NCBI GenBank assembly: GCA_030691835.1
Contig: JAUYDO010000050.1
Coordinates: forward strand, 1 to 6,662
Origin: Dehalococcoidia bacterium
GTDB lineage: Bacteria > Chloroflexota > Dehalococcoidia > Dehalococcoidales > UBA3254
DNA length: 6,662 bases
Direction of reading: 5' to 3'
The position numbers were made by a program, and so were the translations under genes. Below are positions 1 to 4,536 of this stretch, piece after piece (position 1 is the first letter of the stretch; each line of letters begins with the position of its first letter). The notes under the pieces were generated by a model. The model did no database searches. It saw nothing but the letters and a program-made list of their open reading frames with translations, and was not told where the DNA came from.

Positions 1-423
1 GTGCGCCGTGGTAACTACCTTGCATATATCAGCGCCGGCTTTCAACTGCGCCTCAACTATTTTCCCCAGTTCGCTCAGTGACAGAGTGTTTTTCAGGTTG
101 TGGTAAGAAAGCAGGCATTTTGATTTTTTCTTAATCCGGGGCACAATTTCCTCAAGACCTTTGGTCCTGAGCTCCAGGTCAACTATGTCGGCTCCTAGCT
201 CAGAAGCCTCAAGAAGCTCATCAATTCTGTTCTTTCCAGCTTTGCCTCCCTCGCTGGCGCTGCGGTTGCAGGCAATCCAGGGTTTACCAAGCTGTTTGAC
301 TACCTCCCGCCATCCGGCGCCAATTAAGTCCATGCGCACCTCAAAAAGGTCGACACGGGACTCGACATCATGGACAGCGTCTATGTCATTATCCACGATT
401 ACAGCGCATATCCTGGGTCTCAT
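1..423 (-). CDS. aroD: Type I 3-dehydroquinate dehydratase, C-terminus cut by window edge
   Basis: Third step of the shikimate pathway: dehydration of 3-dehydroquinate to 3-dehydroshikimate through a Schiff base in a cytosolic TIM-barrel enzyme. I translated the minus strand by hand from the ATG at 423-421; 141 codons are open to the window edge. Visible family hallmarks are the N-terminal strand with FEVRMDLIG (about residues 27-35), the block PWIACNRSASEGG, then CLLSYHN with the likely catalytic His108, and GADICKVV with the likely Schiff-base Lys135. The usual enzyme is about 220-250 residues, so 80-110 residues lie outside the window. The start codon overlaps the aroB stop (ATGA, 4 bases), which suggests translational coupling and fixes the start. 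It belongs to the aro operon read from the attenuator near 1970. The type I class is clear from the motifs; type II enzymes are unrelated and shorter. Confidence 0.92.
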   Translation of the reverse strand, partial: MRPRICAVIVDNDIDAVHDVESRVDLFEVRMDLIGAGWREVVKQLGKPWIACNRSASEGGKAGKNRIDELLEASELGADIVDLELRTKGLEEIVPRIKKKSKCLLSYHNLKNTLSLSELGKIVEAQLKAGADICKVVTTAH

Positions 424-1499
424 TGAAGTCCCCGTAGCTCTTCTTCCACAAGAGTTGAACTCACTTCATCGGTCACGAACACGTTACCGATGGCTTTCGG
501 TAGTACGAATCTAACCTTTCCAAGCAGGACTTTTTTATCATGGGTCATAGTCTGCATTATCTTTCTTATGTCAAACTGAGGCATCTTTACCGGAAGTCCG
601 GCGCGCTCTATCACTCCAATGAGCTTTTCCAGGTCTTCCGTCTTAAAGTAGCCCAGCTTGTTCGAGATGCGCCCGGCGGCTATCATGCCCAGCGCCACAG
701 CCGACCCGTGCGCTGTCTTGAAATCAGACAATGCCTCGATGGCGTGTCCCACCGTATGTCCGAAGTTCAGGATGTTTCTAAGACCGAGGTCTTTTTCGTC
801 CTTTTCCACGACCTCAGTCTTGATTCTCGCCGACCTGAAAACGATTTCCTCAAGCAGTTCTTCATCAAGCTTTTTTATCTGCTCTATTTTACCTTCAACC
901 AGAGCGAAAAGCCCTTTATCCCTGATAACACCGTATTTTATCACTTCAGCCAGTCCGTCACGCACCTGCGCGGCTGGGAGGGTCTTTAGTGTCTGTATAT
1001 CAGAGATTACCAGCCCGGGCTGGTAGAAAGAGCCGATTACGTTCTTCAGGCGGCCATGATTGACAGCTACCTTGCCGCCGATACTGCTGTCAACCTGAGC
1101 CAGCAGGGTGGTCGGCACCTGCACCAGCGGCAAGCCACGCATGTAAGTAGCCGCCACAAAGCCAGCCAGGTCGCCTATGACGCCGCCACCCAGAGCCAGA
1201 ACTGGCGTCGAGCGCTCGGCACGAAAGCGGCTCAACTGACCGTACAGGCGACCAGCCATTTTCAGGGACTTCTGCTCCTCCCCATCTGGTACGTCCAGCA
1301 CAGCCACATTAAGTCCAGCGCCTGTGAGACTACTCTGCAGTTTCTCGCCGTATAAGTCTCGCACCACCGGATTCGTTATCACAACCGCTTTGTCCCTGAA
1401 TCCCAGGTCTTTGATAAGTCTCCCTGCGCTCGCCAGAAGTCCGGAGCCAACAAAGATTTCATAGCCACCTGCGCCCAGCTTAACACTTATTTTCTTCAT
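420..1499 (-). CDS. aroB: 3-dehydroquinate synthase
   Basis: Second step of the shikimate pathway: NAD- and Zn-dependent cyclisation of DAHP to 3-dehydroquinate in the cytosol. The protein is 359 residues, the normal family length. An N-terminal nucleotide-binding part carries LALGGGVIGDLAGFVAATY (about 101-119) and PTTLLAQVDSSIGGKVAVNH (129-148). The C-terminal metal-binding part carries GLAEVIKYG (Glu185), NFGHTVGHAIE (His248) and TAHGSAVALGM (His264). Glu185, His248 and His264 match the three zinc ligands known in this family. The start ATG at 1499-1497 directly follows the TAG of the upstream short DAHP synthase gene. Only a weak purine stretch (GGAAAA) precedes it, so translation may depend on ribosomes terminating there. 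The stop overlaps the aroD start by 4 bases. All key residues are present, so the enzyme should be active. Confidence 0.97.
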   Translation of the reverse strand: MKKISVKLGAGGYEIFVGSGLLASAGRLIKDLGFRDKAVVITNPVVRDLYGEKLQSSLTGAGLNVAVLDVPDGEEQKSLKMAGRLYGQLSRFRAERSTPVLALGGGVIGDLAGFVAATYMRGLPLVQVPTTLLAQVDSSIGGKVAVNHGRLKNVIGSFYQPGLVISDIQTLKTLPAAQVRDGLAEVIKYGVIRDKGLFALVEGKIEQIKKLDEELLEEIVFRSARIKTEVVEKDEKDLGLRNILNFGHTVGHAIEALSDFKTAHGSAVALGMIAAGRISNKLGYFKTEDLEKLIGVIERAGLPVKMPQFDIRKIMQTMTHDKKVLLGKVRFVLPKAIGNVFVTDEVSSTLVEEELRGLQ

Positions 1500-1808
1500 C
1501 TAGCTTTTCCGAATTATTGTCTTGCATATTATCTTACACGTAGCAATAACTTTCCTCAACTCCTCCGGCATTGTCATCTGGGAGCCATCGACCAGTGCTT
1601 CTTTTGGGTTGTGGTGCACCTCAATCATCAACCCGCTGGCTCCGGCGTCAATAGCCGCACAGCTCATGTTGAATATCATCTTTCTCTCATCTCTCACCAG
1701 CCCTATGACCGTGCGAAAAGCTCCTTTTGACACATCGGCGCTAAGTCCGTACCTCTGTATCTCCTGTATCACCTGGCCTACTTGCTCCGGCGTGGCATCA
1801 GTCTTCAT
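1500..1808 (-). CDS. aroF: Internally deleted DAHP synthase (type I-beta AroF) relative, likely inactive remnant
   Basis: A 102-residue ORF that reads as the two ends of a type I-beta 3-deoxy-7-phosphoheptulonate synthase joined in frame. Residues 1-43 match the N-terminal ferredoxin-like regulatory domain (ATPEQVGQVIQEIQ, then VSKGAFRTVIGLVRDER). Residues about 48-95 match the last part of the enzyme (AAIDAGASGLMIEVHHNP, EALVDGSQ). Missing are about 220 residues of the usual ~340, including the KPRTSPY phosphate/PEP loop, the core arginines and the Cys and His metal ligands. Glu63 and Asp74 correspond to the other two metal ligands and keep the family's 11-residue spacing. The junction lies near residues 43-48. 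An in-frame TGA two codons before the ATG rules out a longer start, and the nearest good GGAGGG lies 16 bases upstream inside the terminator stem, so initiation looks weak. It abuts aroB (TAG then ATG). DAHP synthase activity is not expected. It may be a remnant kept for coupling to aroB, a regulatory fragment, or an assembly collapse. Confidence 0.8.
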   Translation of the reverse strand: MKTDATPEQVGQVIQEIQRYGLSADVSKGAFRTVIGLVRDERKMIFNMSCAAIDAGASGLMIEVHHNPKEALVDGSQMTMPEELRKVIATCKIICKTIIRKS

Positions 1809-1813
1809 TATTC

Positions 1814-1845
1814 AAAATGAAAGACCCTCCGCTCGGGAGGGTCTT
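1814..1845 (-). terminator. Attenuator: intrinsic terminator before the aro structural genes
   Basis: On the minus strand the 5' arm AAGACCCTCC (1845-1836) pairs perfectly over 10 bp with GGAGGGTCTT (1830-1821) across a 5-base loop. It is followed by a U-rich tail TCATTTT (1820-1814). It lies after the leader ORF and ends 5 bases before the ATG of the first structural gene, so it would stop transcription before the operon unless the antiterminator forms. The 3' arm also contains the only strong Shine-Dalgarno-like GGAGGG near that gene. The tail is interrupted by CA, so termination efficiency may be moderate. Confidence 0.82.
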
Positions 1846-1909
1846 ATCGATTTTCTTTGGTCTATTCTGTGCTTACGTTACTATTTTAAGCCAGCGCTCC
1901 CAAGCGAAG
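1827..1909 (-). promoter_or_regulatory. Predicted antiterminator helix (segments 2:3)
   Basis: Minus-strand segment 1909-1897 (CTTCGCTTGGGAG, within leader codons 21-25) can pair with 1839-1827 (CTCCCGAGCGGAG). I count 13 contiguous pairs, two of them G-U. The partner covers the loop and parts of both arms of the terminator stem, so the two structures exclude each other. A ribosome stalled on the upstream aromatic codons would leave segment 1897-1909 free to form this helix and allow readthrough into the aro genes. The pairing was found by eye; no energy was computed. Confidence 0.72.
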
Positions 1910-1970
1910 CCGAAAAGCTTCCAAAGAAGAAGTAGTAATAGTACCAGTTGGGAGCAACGTAGTTCAACAT
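1881..1970 (-). CDS. Aromatic leader peptide of the aro operon attenuator (29 aa)
   Basis: A short ORF on the minus strand, ATG at 1970-1968, TAG at 1883-1881 followed at once by an in-frame TAA. The peptide begins MLNYVAPNWYYYYFFFG and ends SAGLK. Residues 9-16 are one Trp, four Tyr and three Phe codons in a row (1946-1923), with another Tyr at 4 and Phe at 19. Such a run is essentially only seen in attenuation leader peptides, where the translating ribosome senses charged tRNA. All three aromatic residues being present fits control of the shared shikimate pathway encoded downstream. A weak AGG lies 8 bases before the ATG, but the predicted promoter places the transcript start only 3-5 bases upstream, so initiation may be leaderless or nearly so. 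It sits 44 bases after the marR stop. The peptide itself is unlikely to have another function. Confidence 0.85.
   Translation of the reverse strand: MLNYVAPNWYYYYFFFGSFSASLGSAGLK
1896..1955 (-). promoter_or_regulatory. Predicted protector hairpin (segments 1:2)
   Basis: Minus-strand GCTCCCAA (1955-1948, leader codons 6-8, just before the Trp codon) is perfectly complementary to TTGGGAGC (1903-1896). This 8-bp helix would sequester the same bases needed for the antiterminator and so favour the terminator. A ribosome stalled at the Trp or first Tyr codons would sit on segment 1948-1955 and prevent it. Together with the terminator and antiterminator it completes a classical three-state attenuator. 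Confidence 0.68.
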
Positions 1971-1981
1971 GTTCAATGCCT

Positions 1982-2011
1982 AAAATAACATACTTACGAA
2001 GTCCTTGTCAA
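1982..2011 (-). promoter_or_regulatory. Sigma-70-type promoter of the aro leader transcript
   Basis: Minus strand: a perfect -35 TTGACA (2011-2006), 18-base spacer and -10 TATTTT (1987-1982) preceded by TGT, an extended -10. The -35 box begins three bases after the marR stop codon. The expected transcription start is near 1973-1975, just in front of the leader ATG at 1970. This gives the aro operon its own promoter besides possible readthrough from marR. Confidence 0.7.
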
Positions 2012-2014
2012 CCT

Positions 2015-2512
2015 TTACTCAGAGGGTGGAAGCAGGTCACGGTCGAGTCCCAGCTCTTCACGGGCTTTACTCATGAGCTTCTCCAGGTAGAGTTTAAGGT
2101 TTTTCCGCTCCTGCTGTGTCAATACACCCATGATGCGCTTGATTGGGCCACGCTTCGTTGATTGGTCGTAAGCCCGCGTCCCCTTATCGGTCAGGGATAC
2201 TCTTACCAGATTCTTTCTGTCCAGGTCCTTCAGCTTCTTTACAAAGCCCTTCTTTGCCATCCTGTCTACGAGGGCTGACACGGTGTGCGGTTGTCTCAAT
2301 ATGACCCTGGATATTGCCGCCGGTGTGGCTTTGTTACCCAGAGCCTGTACGATGAACAGTAGACCTGCTTGCTCGGGAGAAACGCCGTACCTCTGAAGCT
2401 CCTTCTCCCTCGCCCGGAATATGGCGTATCTGGTCCTGGTCAGTAACAGCCATAAGTCCTGGTCCTCATCTGAGTAAGAAAAATACTTGACATCCTCATC
2501 GTATTTTACCAC
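2015..2512 (-). CDS. MarR-family winged-helix transcriptional regulator
   Basis: A 165-residue cytosolic DNA-binding protein, typical MarR length. After an acidic N-terminus (1-19), helices around 20-60 lead into the winged helix-turn-helix. Residues about 64-90 (TPAAISRVILRQPHTVSALV...) form the HTH with the recognition helix near 74-88. Residues 98-111 (DRKNLVRVSLTDKG) are the conserved wing with the Asp-Arg pair typical of MarR proteins. A charged C-terminal helix (131-153) fits the dimer interface. The start is GTG at 2512-2510, supported by AAGGAGG 11 bases upstream; there is no ATG option nearby. Its stop lies directly before the aro promoter on the same strand, so it could be co-transcribed with, or bind near, the aro operon. 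It is divergent from the Lrp-type gene. The ligand cannot be read from sequence. Confidence 0.93.
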   Translation of the reverse strand: MVKYDEDVKYFSYSDEDQDLWLLLTRTRYAIFRAREKELQRYGVSPEQAGLLFIVQALGNKATPAAISRVILRQPHTVSALVDRMAKKGFVKKLKDLDRKNLVRVSLTDKGTRAYDQSTKRGPIKRIMGVLTQQERKNLKLYLEKLMSKAREELGLDRDLLPPSE

Positions 2513-2521
2513 TGAATCAGT

Positions 2522-2530
2522 ATCCTCCTT
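2522..2530 (-). promoter_or_regulatory. Ribosome binding site deciding the GTG start of marR
   Basis: Minus-strand AAGGAGG is a full Shine-Dalgarno match lying 11 bases before the GTG at 2512-2510. It supports the rare start codon, since no in-frame ATG is available at the N-terminus. Confidence 0.75.
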
Positions 2531-2559
2531 ATCAACGTGATTTTAATATTAGGGGCGTC

Positions 2560-2598
2560 AAATATTAATATTTTAGCATATATCGCAGGGAATATCCA
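2560..2598 (-). promoter_or_regulatory. Probable marR promoter overlapping a 14-bp palindromic operator
   Basis: Minus strand: -35-like TGGATA (2598-2593), 17-base spacer, -10 TAAAAT (2575-2570) preceded by TGC, an extended -10. A perfect 14-bp palindrome AAATATTAATATTT (2560-2573) overlaps the -10 and the bases after it. A second short palindrome TAATATTA lies at 2544-2551. MarR proteins usually bind AT-rich palindromes over their own promoters, so autorepression is a reasonable inference. AT-rich palindromes also arise by chance. Confidence 0.5.
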
Positions 2599-2641
2599 CA
2601 TATGACCTACCACTTACGAACATCCGATTATGGAGTGACTG

Positions 2642-2671
2642 TTGCAGGTTCAGGAGCGGAAATGCTAGAAT
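2642..2671 (+). promoter_or_regulatory. Possible promoter of the Lrp-aminotransferase pair
   Basis: Plus strand: -10 TAGAAT (2666-2671) with an upstream TGC extension, and a weak -35 TTGCAG (2642-2647) at 18 bases. A 5-bp inverted repeat GCGGA/TCCGC (2656-2660 and 2679-2683) brackets the -10. The 8-base word ATCCGATT occurs at 2622 and again at 2685, flanking this promoter. These could be operator half-sites, but no assignment is possible. Confidence 0.45.
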
Positions 2672-2710
2672 TATACAATCCGCTATCCGATTTTCGTGGA
2701 GGTAATTATA

Positions 2711-3193
2711 ATGCTAAACGAAATATTACAGATACTTGACCGTGATGCACGAACCACACCTGAGCAGATAGCCACCATGACCGGGGCTTCTACCACAGAG
2801 GTGACCAACGCCATCAATCAGGCAGAGAAAGACCGGGTCATCCTTAAATATAAGACGATAATTAACTGGGATAAAATTGGGAATGAGCGCGTTGCCGCCC
2901 TGATAGAGGTCAAAGTCACACCTCAACGTGACGTGGGCTTTGACGCCATAGCCGAGCGCATCTACCGCTTCCCGCAGGCTCACACGGTTTACCTGCTCTC
3001 AGGGACCTACGATTTGCTGGTCATGATAGTGGGCAAGACCATGCACGAAGTGGCGGACTTCGTATCTCAAAAACTCGCCCCAATCGAGGGGGTACAGAGC
3101 ACCGTAACCCATTTCTTGCTGAAAAAGTACAAGGAAGACGGTGAAATCCTGAATGGCAAAGAGGAAGTGAAGCGCCAGCCGATGGTGCTGTAA
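2711..3193 (+). CDS. Lrp/AsnC-family transcriptional regulator
   Basis: A 160-residue feast/famine-type regulator. Residues 1-55 form the AsnC-type helix-turn-helix (MLNEILQILDRDARTTPEQIA..., recognition helix about 27-40, then VILKYKTIINWDKIG). Residues about 62-140 form the RAM ligand-binding and oligomerisation domain with the conserved SGTYDL (97-102) in the effector loop region. The C-terminal tail (141-160) is charged and probably flexible. I prefer ATG 2711 over the in-frame GTG at 2696, because GGAGG at 2698-2702 sits 8 bases before the ATG and would be inside the longer version. It lies 25 bases upstream of an aminotransferase on the same strand. Lrp-type regulators commonly sit beside the amino-acid enzyme they control (AlaR-AlaT in Bacillus subtilis is such a pair). 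The sensed amino acid is unknown. Confidence 0.93.
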   Translation: MLNEILQILDRDARTTPEQIATMTGASTTEVTNAINQAEKDRVILKYKTIINWDKIGNERVAALIEVKVTPQRDVGFDAIAERIYRFPQAHTVYLLSGTYDLLVMIVGKTMHEVADFVSQKLAPIEGVQSTVTHFLLKKYKEDGEILNGKEEVKRQPMVL

Positions 3194-3218
3194 CAAAACG
3201 TGCTCTTCGGAGACAACT

Positions 3219-4400
3219 ATGACTACCAGAAGTAAAAATAATAGCCTGATTTCACAGCGGGCGATTCAGATTTCCCCCTCAGGTATACGCAAGTTCTTTG
3301 ATATTATCGCTTCGATGGATGGCGTAATCTCGCTGGGAGTGGGCGAACCTGATTTCGTGACCCCGTGGCACATCCGCGAGGCGGCTATCTATTCCATGGA
3401 AAAGGGCTACACCATGTATACCTCAAACTCAGGGACGCCGGAGCTTAGAGAAGCTCTATCACGACAACTGAGTGATGCGTATGGTTTGCAGTACGACCCC
3501 TTTGGTGAGCTTTTAATAACGGCTGGCGTCAGCGAGGCGCTGGACCTGGCTATGAGAGCCATTCTGGACACGGGAGATGAAGTGATAATTCCCGACCCCT
3601 GCTACGTTTCCTACAGGGCTTGCGTTATACTTGCCGGAGGCACGCCGGTAATGGTGCCCACAACCGAACAGGACGGTTTCGAGATAAGCGCCGAAGACAT
3701 CGAGTCGCGAATAACTCCTCGTACCAAAGCCATACTCATCGGCTACCCCGCCAATCCTACAGGGGCTGTTCTGCCCAAAGAAAAGCTGTCTAAAATAGCC
3801 GCCGTAGCCAGGCGTCACAATCTACTGGTTATCTCAGACGAAATATATTCCAGGCTCGTTTATGGCGTAAACCACACCTGCTTCGCCTCACTGCCTGGGA
3901 TGAAAGAAAACACTATCCTTCTGGGTGGATTCTCCAAGGCTTATGCCATGACCGGCTGGAGGGTTGGCTATGCGGCGGCAAACAGAGAAATTATTGCCGC
4001 AATGACCAAGATTCACCAGTATACGATGCTCTGCGCTTCGATAATGGGACAGGCGGCGGCGCTCGAGGCACTCAAATCCGGGGAGAAACATGTCAGGGAG
4101 ATGGTCGCCGATTACGACAGGCGCCGCAAGGTCATGGTCAAGGGACTGAACAGCATCGGTCTACCGTGTTTTGAGCCAAAGGGCGCTTTCTACGCGTTTC
4201 CTTCGATAAAGAGCACCGGAATGAACTCTGAGGAGTTCACGGAGAAGTTGCTGATTGAGGAGAAGGTGGCGGCGGTGCCGGGTTCAGCCTTCGGGCAGTG
4301 CGGGGAGGGCTACATACGTTGTTGCTATGCCACTTCCTTGCCAGACATAGAAGAAGCGCTGTCACGGATGAAGCGCTTCGTAAGCAAATATTCTAAGTAA
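3219..4400 (+). CDS. PLP-dependent class I/II aminotransferase (Asp/Ala/aromatic type)
   Basis: A 393-residue fold-type I aminotransferase moving an amino group between an amino acid and a 2-oxo acid in the cytosol. Motifs in order are LGVGEPDF (39-46, substrate loop), YTSNSGTPELREAL (67-80), TAGVSEALDL (101-110, cofactor phosphate contact), YPANPTG (176-182, Asn179), SDEIYSRLVYG (206-216; Asp207 for the pyridine nitrogen, Tyr210), GGFSKAYAMTGWRVGYA (236-252) with the Schiff-base Lys240 and Arg248, and GYIRCCYA with Arg367 as the substrate carboxylate ligand. Length and all catalytic residues are normal. GGAG at 3209-3212, 6 bases before the ATG, supports the start. The pair with the Lrp regulator resembles alaR-alaT, but substrate cannot be decided from motifs. 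Aspartate, alanine or aromatic amino acids all remain open; the nearby aro operon makes an aromatic role worth considering. Confidence 0.93.
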   Translation: MTTRSKNNSLISQRAIQISPSGIRKFFDIIASMDGVISLGVGEPDFVTPWHIREAAIYSMEKGYTMYTSNSGTPELREALSRQLSDAYGLQYDPFGELLITAGVSEALDLAMRAILDTGDEVIIPDPCYVSYRACVILAGGTPVMVPTTEQDGFEISAEDIESRITPRTKAILIGYPANPTGAVLPKEKLSKIAAVARRHNLLVISDEIYSRLVYGVNHTCFASLPGMKENTILLGGFSKAYAMTGWRVGYAAANREIIAAMTKIHQYTMLCASIMGQAAALEALKSGEKHVREMVADYDRRRKVMVKGLNSIGLPCFEPKGAFYAFPSIKSTGMNSEEFTEKLLIEEKVAAVPGSAFGQCGEGYIRCCYATSLPDIEEALSRMKRFVSKYSK

Positions 4401-4418
4401 TCACTCACGAATATTTGC
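4384..4418 (+). repeat. 10-bp perfect inverted repeat spanning the aminotransferase stop codon
   Basis: GCAAATATTC (4384-4393) and GAATATTTGC (4409-4418) are perfect reverse complements around a 15-base loop that contains the stop codon TAA (4398-4400). The stem is AT-rich and no U-tract follows on the plus strand, so it is a poor intrinsic terminator. It could stabilise the mRNA 3' end or be a protein site. Confidence 0.55.
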
Positions 4419-4451
4419 AATAATCACCATTGAGAACGAAAATACCTTTCA

Positions 4452-4505
4452 CACATGTCACTCCCGCGGAAGCGTCCGCCTCTGGCGGGCTCGCAATGAC
4501 AGGTG
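4452..4505. repeat. REP-like palindromic element between convergent genes
   Basis: Outer arms CACATGTCA (4452-4460) and TGACAGGTG (4497-4505) are inverted with one mismatch. Inside lie CCCGC/GCGGG and two small competing hairpins, GCGGA-AGCG-TCCGC and CCGCC-TCT-GGCGG. Read on the minus strand it has the form TGTCATTGCGAG...GGGAGTGACA. This resembles dispersed intergenic TCATTGCGAG-type repeats known from many bacterial genomes. Its position between two converging genes suits a bidirectional transcription block. Copy number cannot be seen from one window. Confidence 0.6.
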
Positions 4506-4506
4506 A

Positions 4507-4528
4507 GGTTATTTTCAGACCAATAACC
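4507..4528 (-). terminator. Weak stem-loop just downstream of trpS
   Basis: Minus strand: GGTTATT (4528-4522) pairs with AATAACC (4513-4507), a 7-bp stem with an 8-base loop, beginning 9 bases after the trpS stop. No U-run follows, so it may act only with the adjoining REP-like element or not be a terminator at all. Confidence 0.3.
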
Positions 4529-4536
4529 GTGGTATC

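Noticed and set aside
161..1355. Plus-strand open frames opposite aroB and aroD
   Set aside because: They are antisense shadows of well-supported genes with complete motifs on the other strand.
1814..1845. The hairpin as a plus-strand terminator
   Set aside because: The stem is symmetrical, but no plus-strand gene ends before it; the plus-strand open frames here are shadows of aro genes. Minus-strand use with the leader ORF explains it.
1806..2014. T-box or TRAP-type riboregulator instead of a leader peptide
   Set aside because: I see no T-box consensus and no spaced GAG/UAG triplet array, while the aromatic codon run and alternative helices fit ribosome-mediated attenuation.
1817..2161. 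Plus-strand open frame across the leader region and marR end
   Set aside because: It is antisense to the leader and marR, has no family resemblance and no convincing ribosome binding site.
2696..2710. GTG at 2696 as the start of the Lrp-type gene
   Set aside because: It would place the clear GGAGG site inside the coding region; ATG 2711 has ideal 8-base spacing and fits the family N-terminus.
2602..2745. Short plus-strand ORF (ATG at 2602) before the Lrp gene
   Set aside because: It runs through the predicted promoter and into the Lrp coding sequence in another frame, with no ribosome binding site and no notable codon run.
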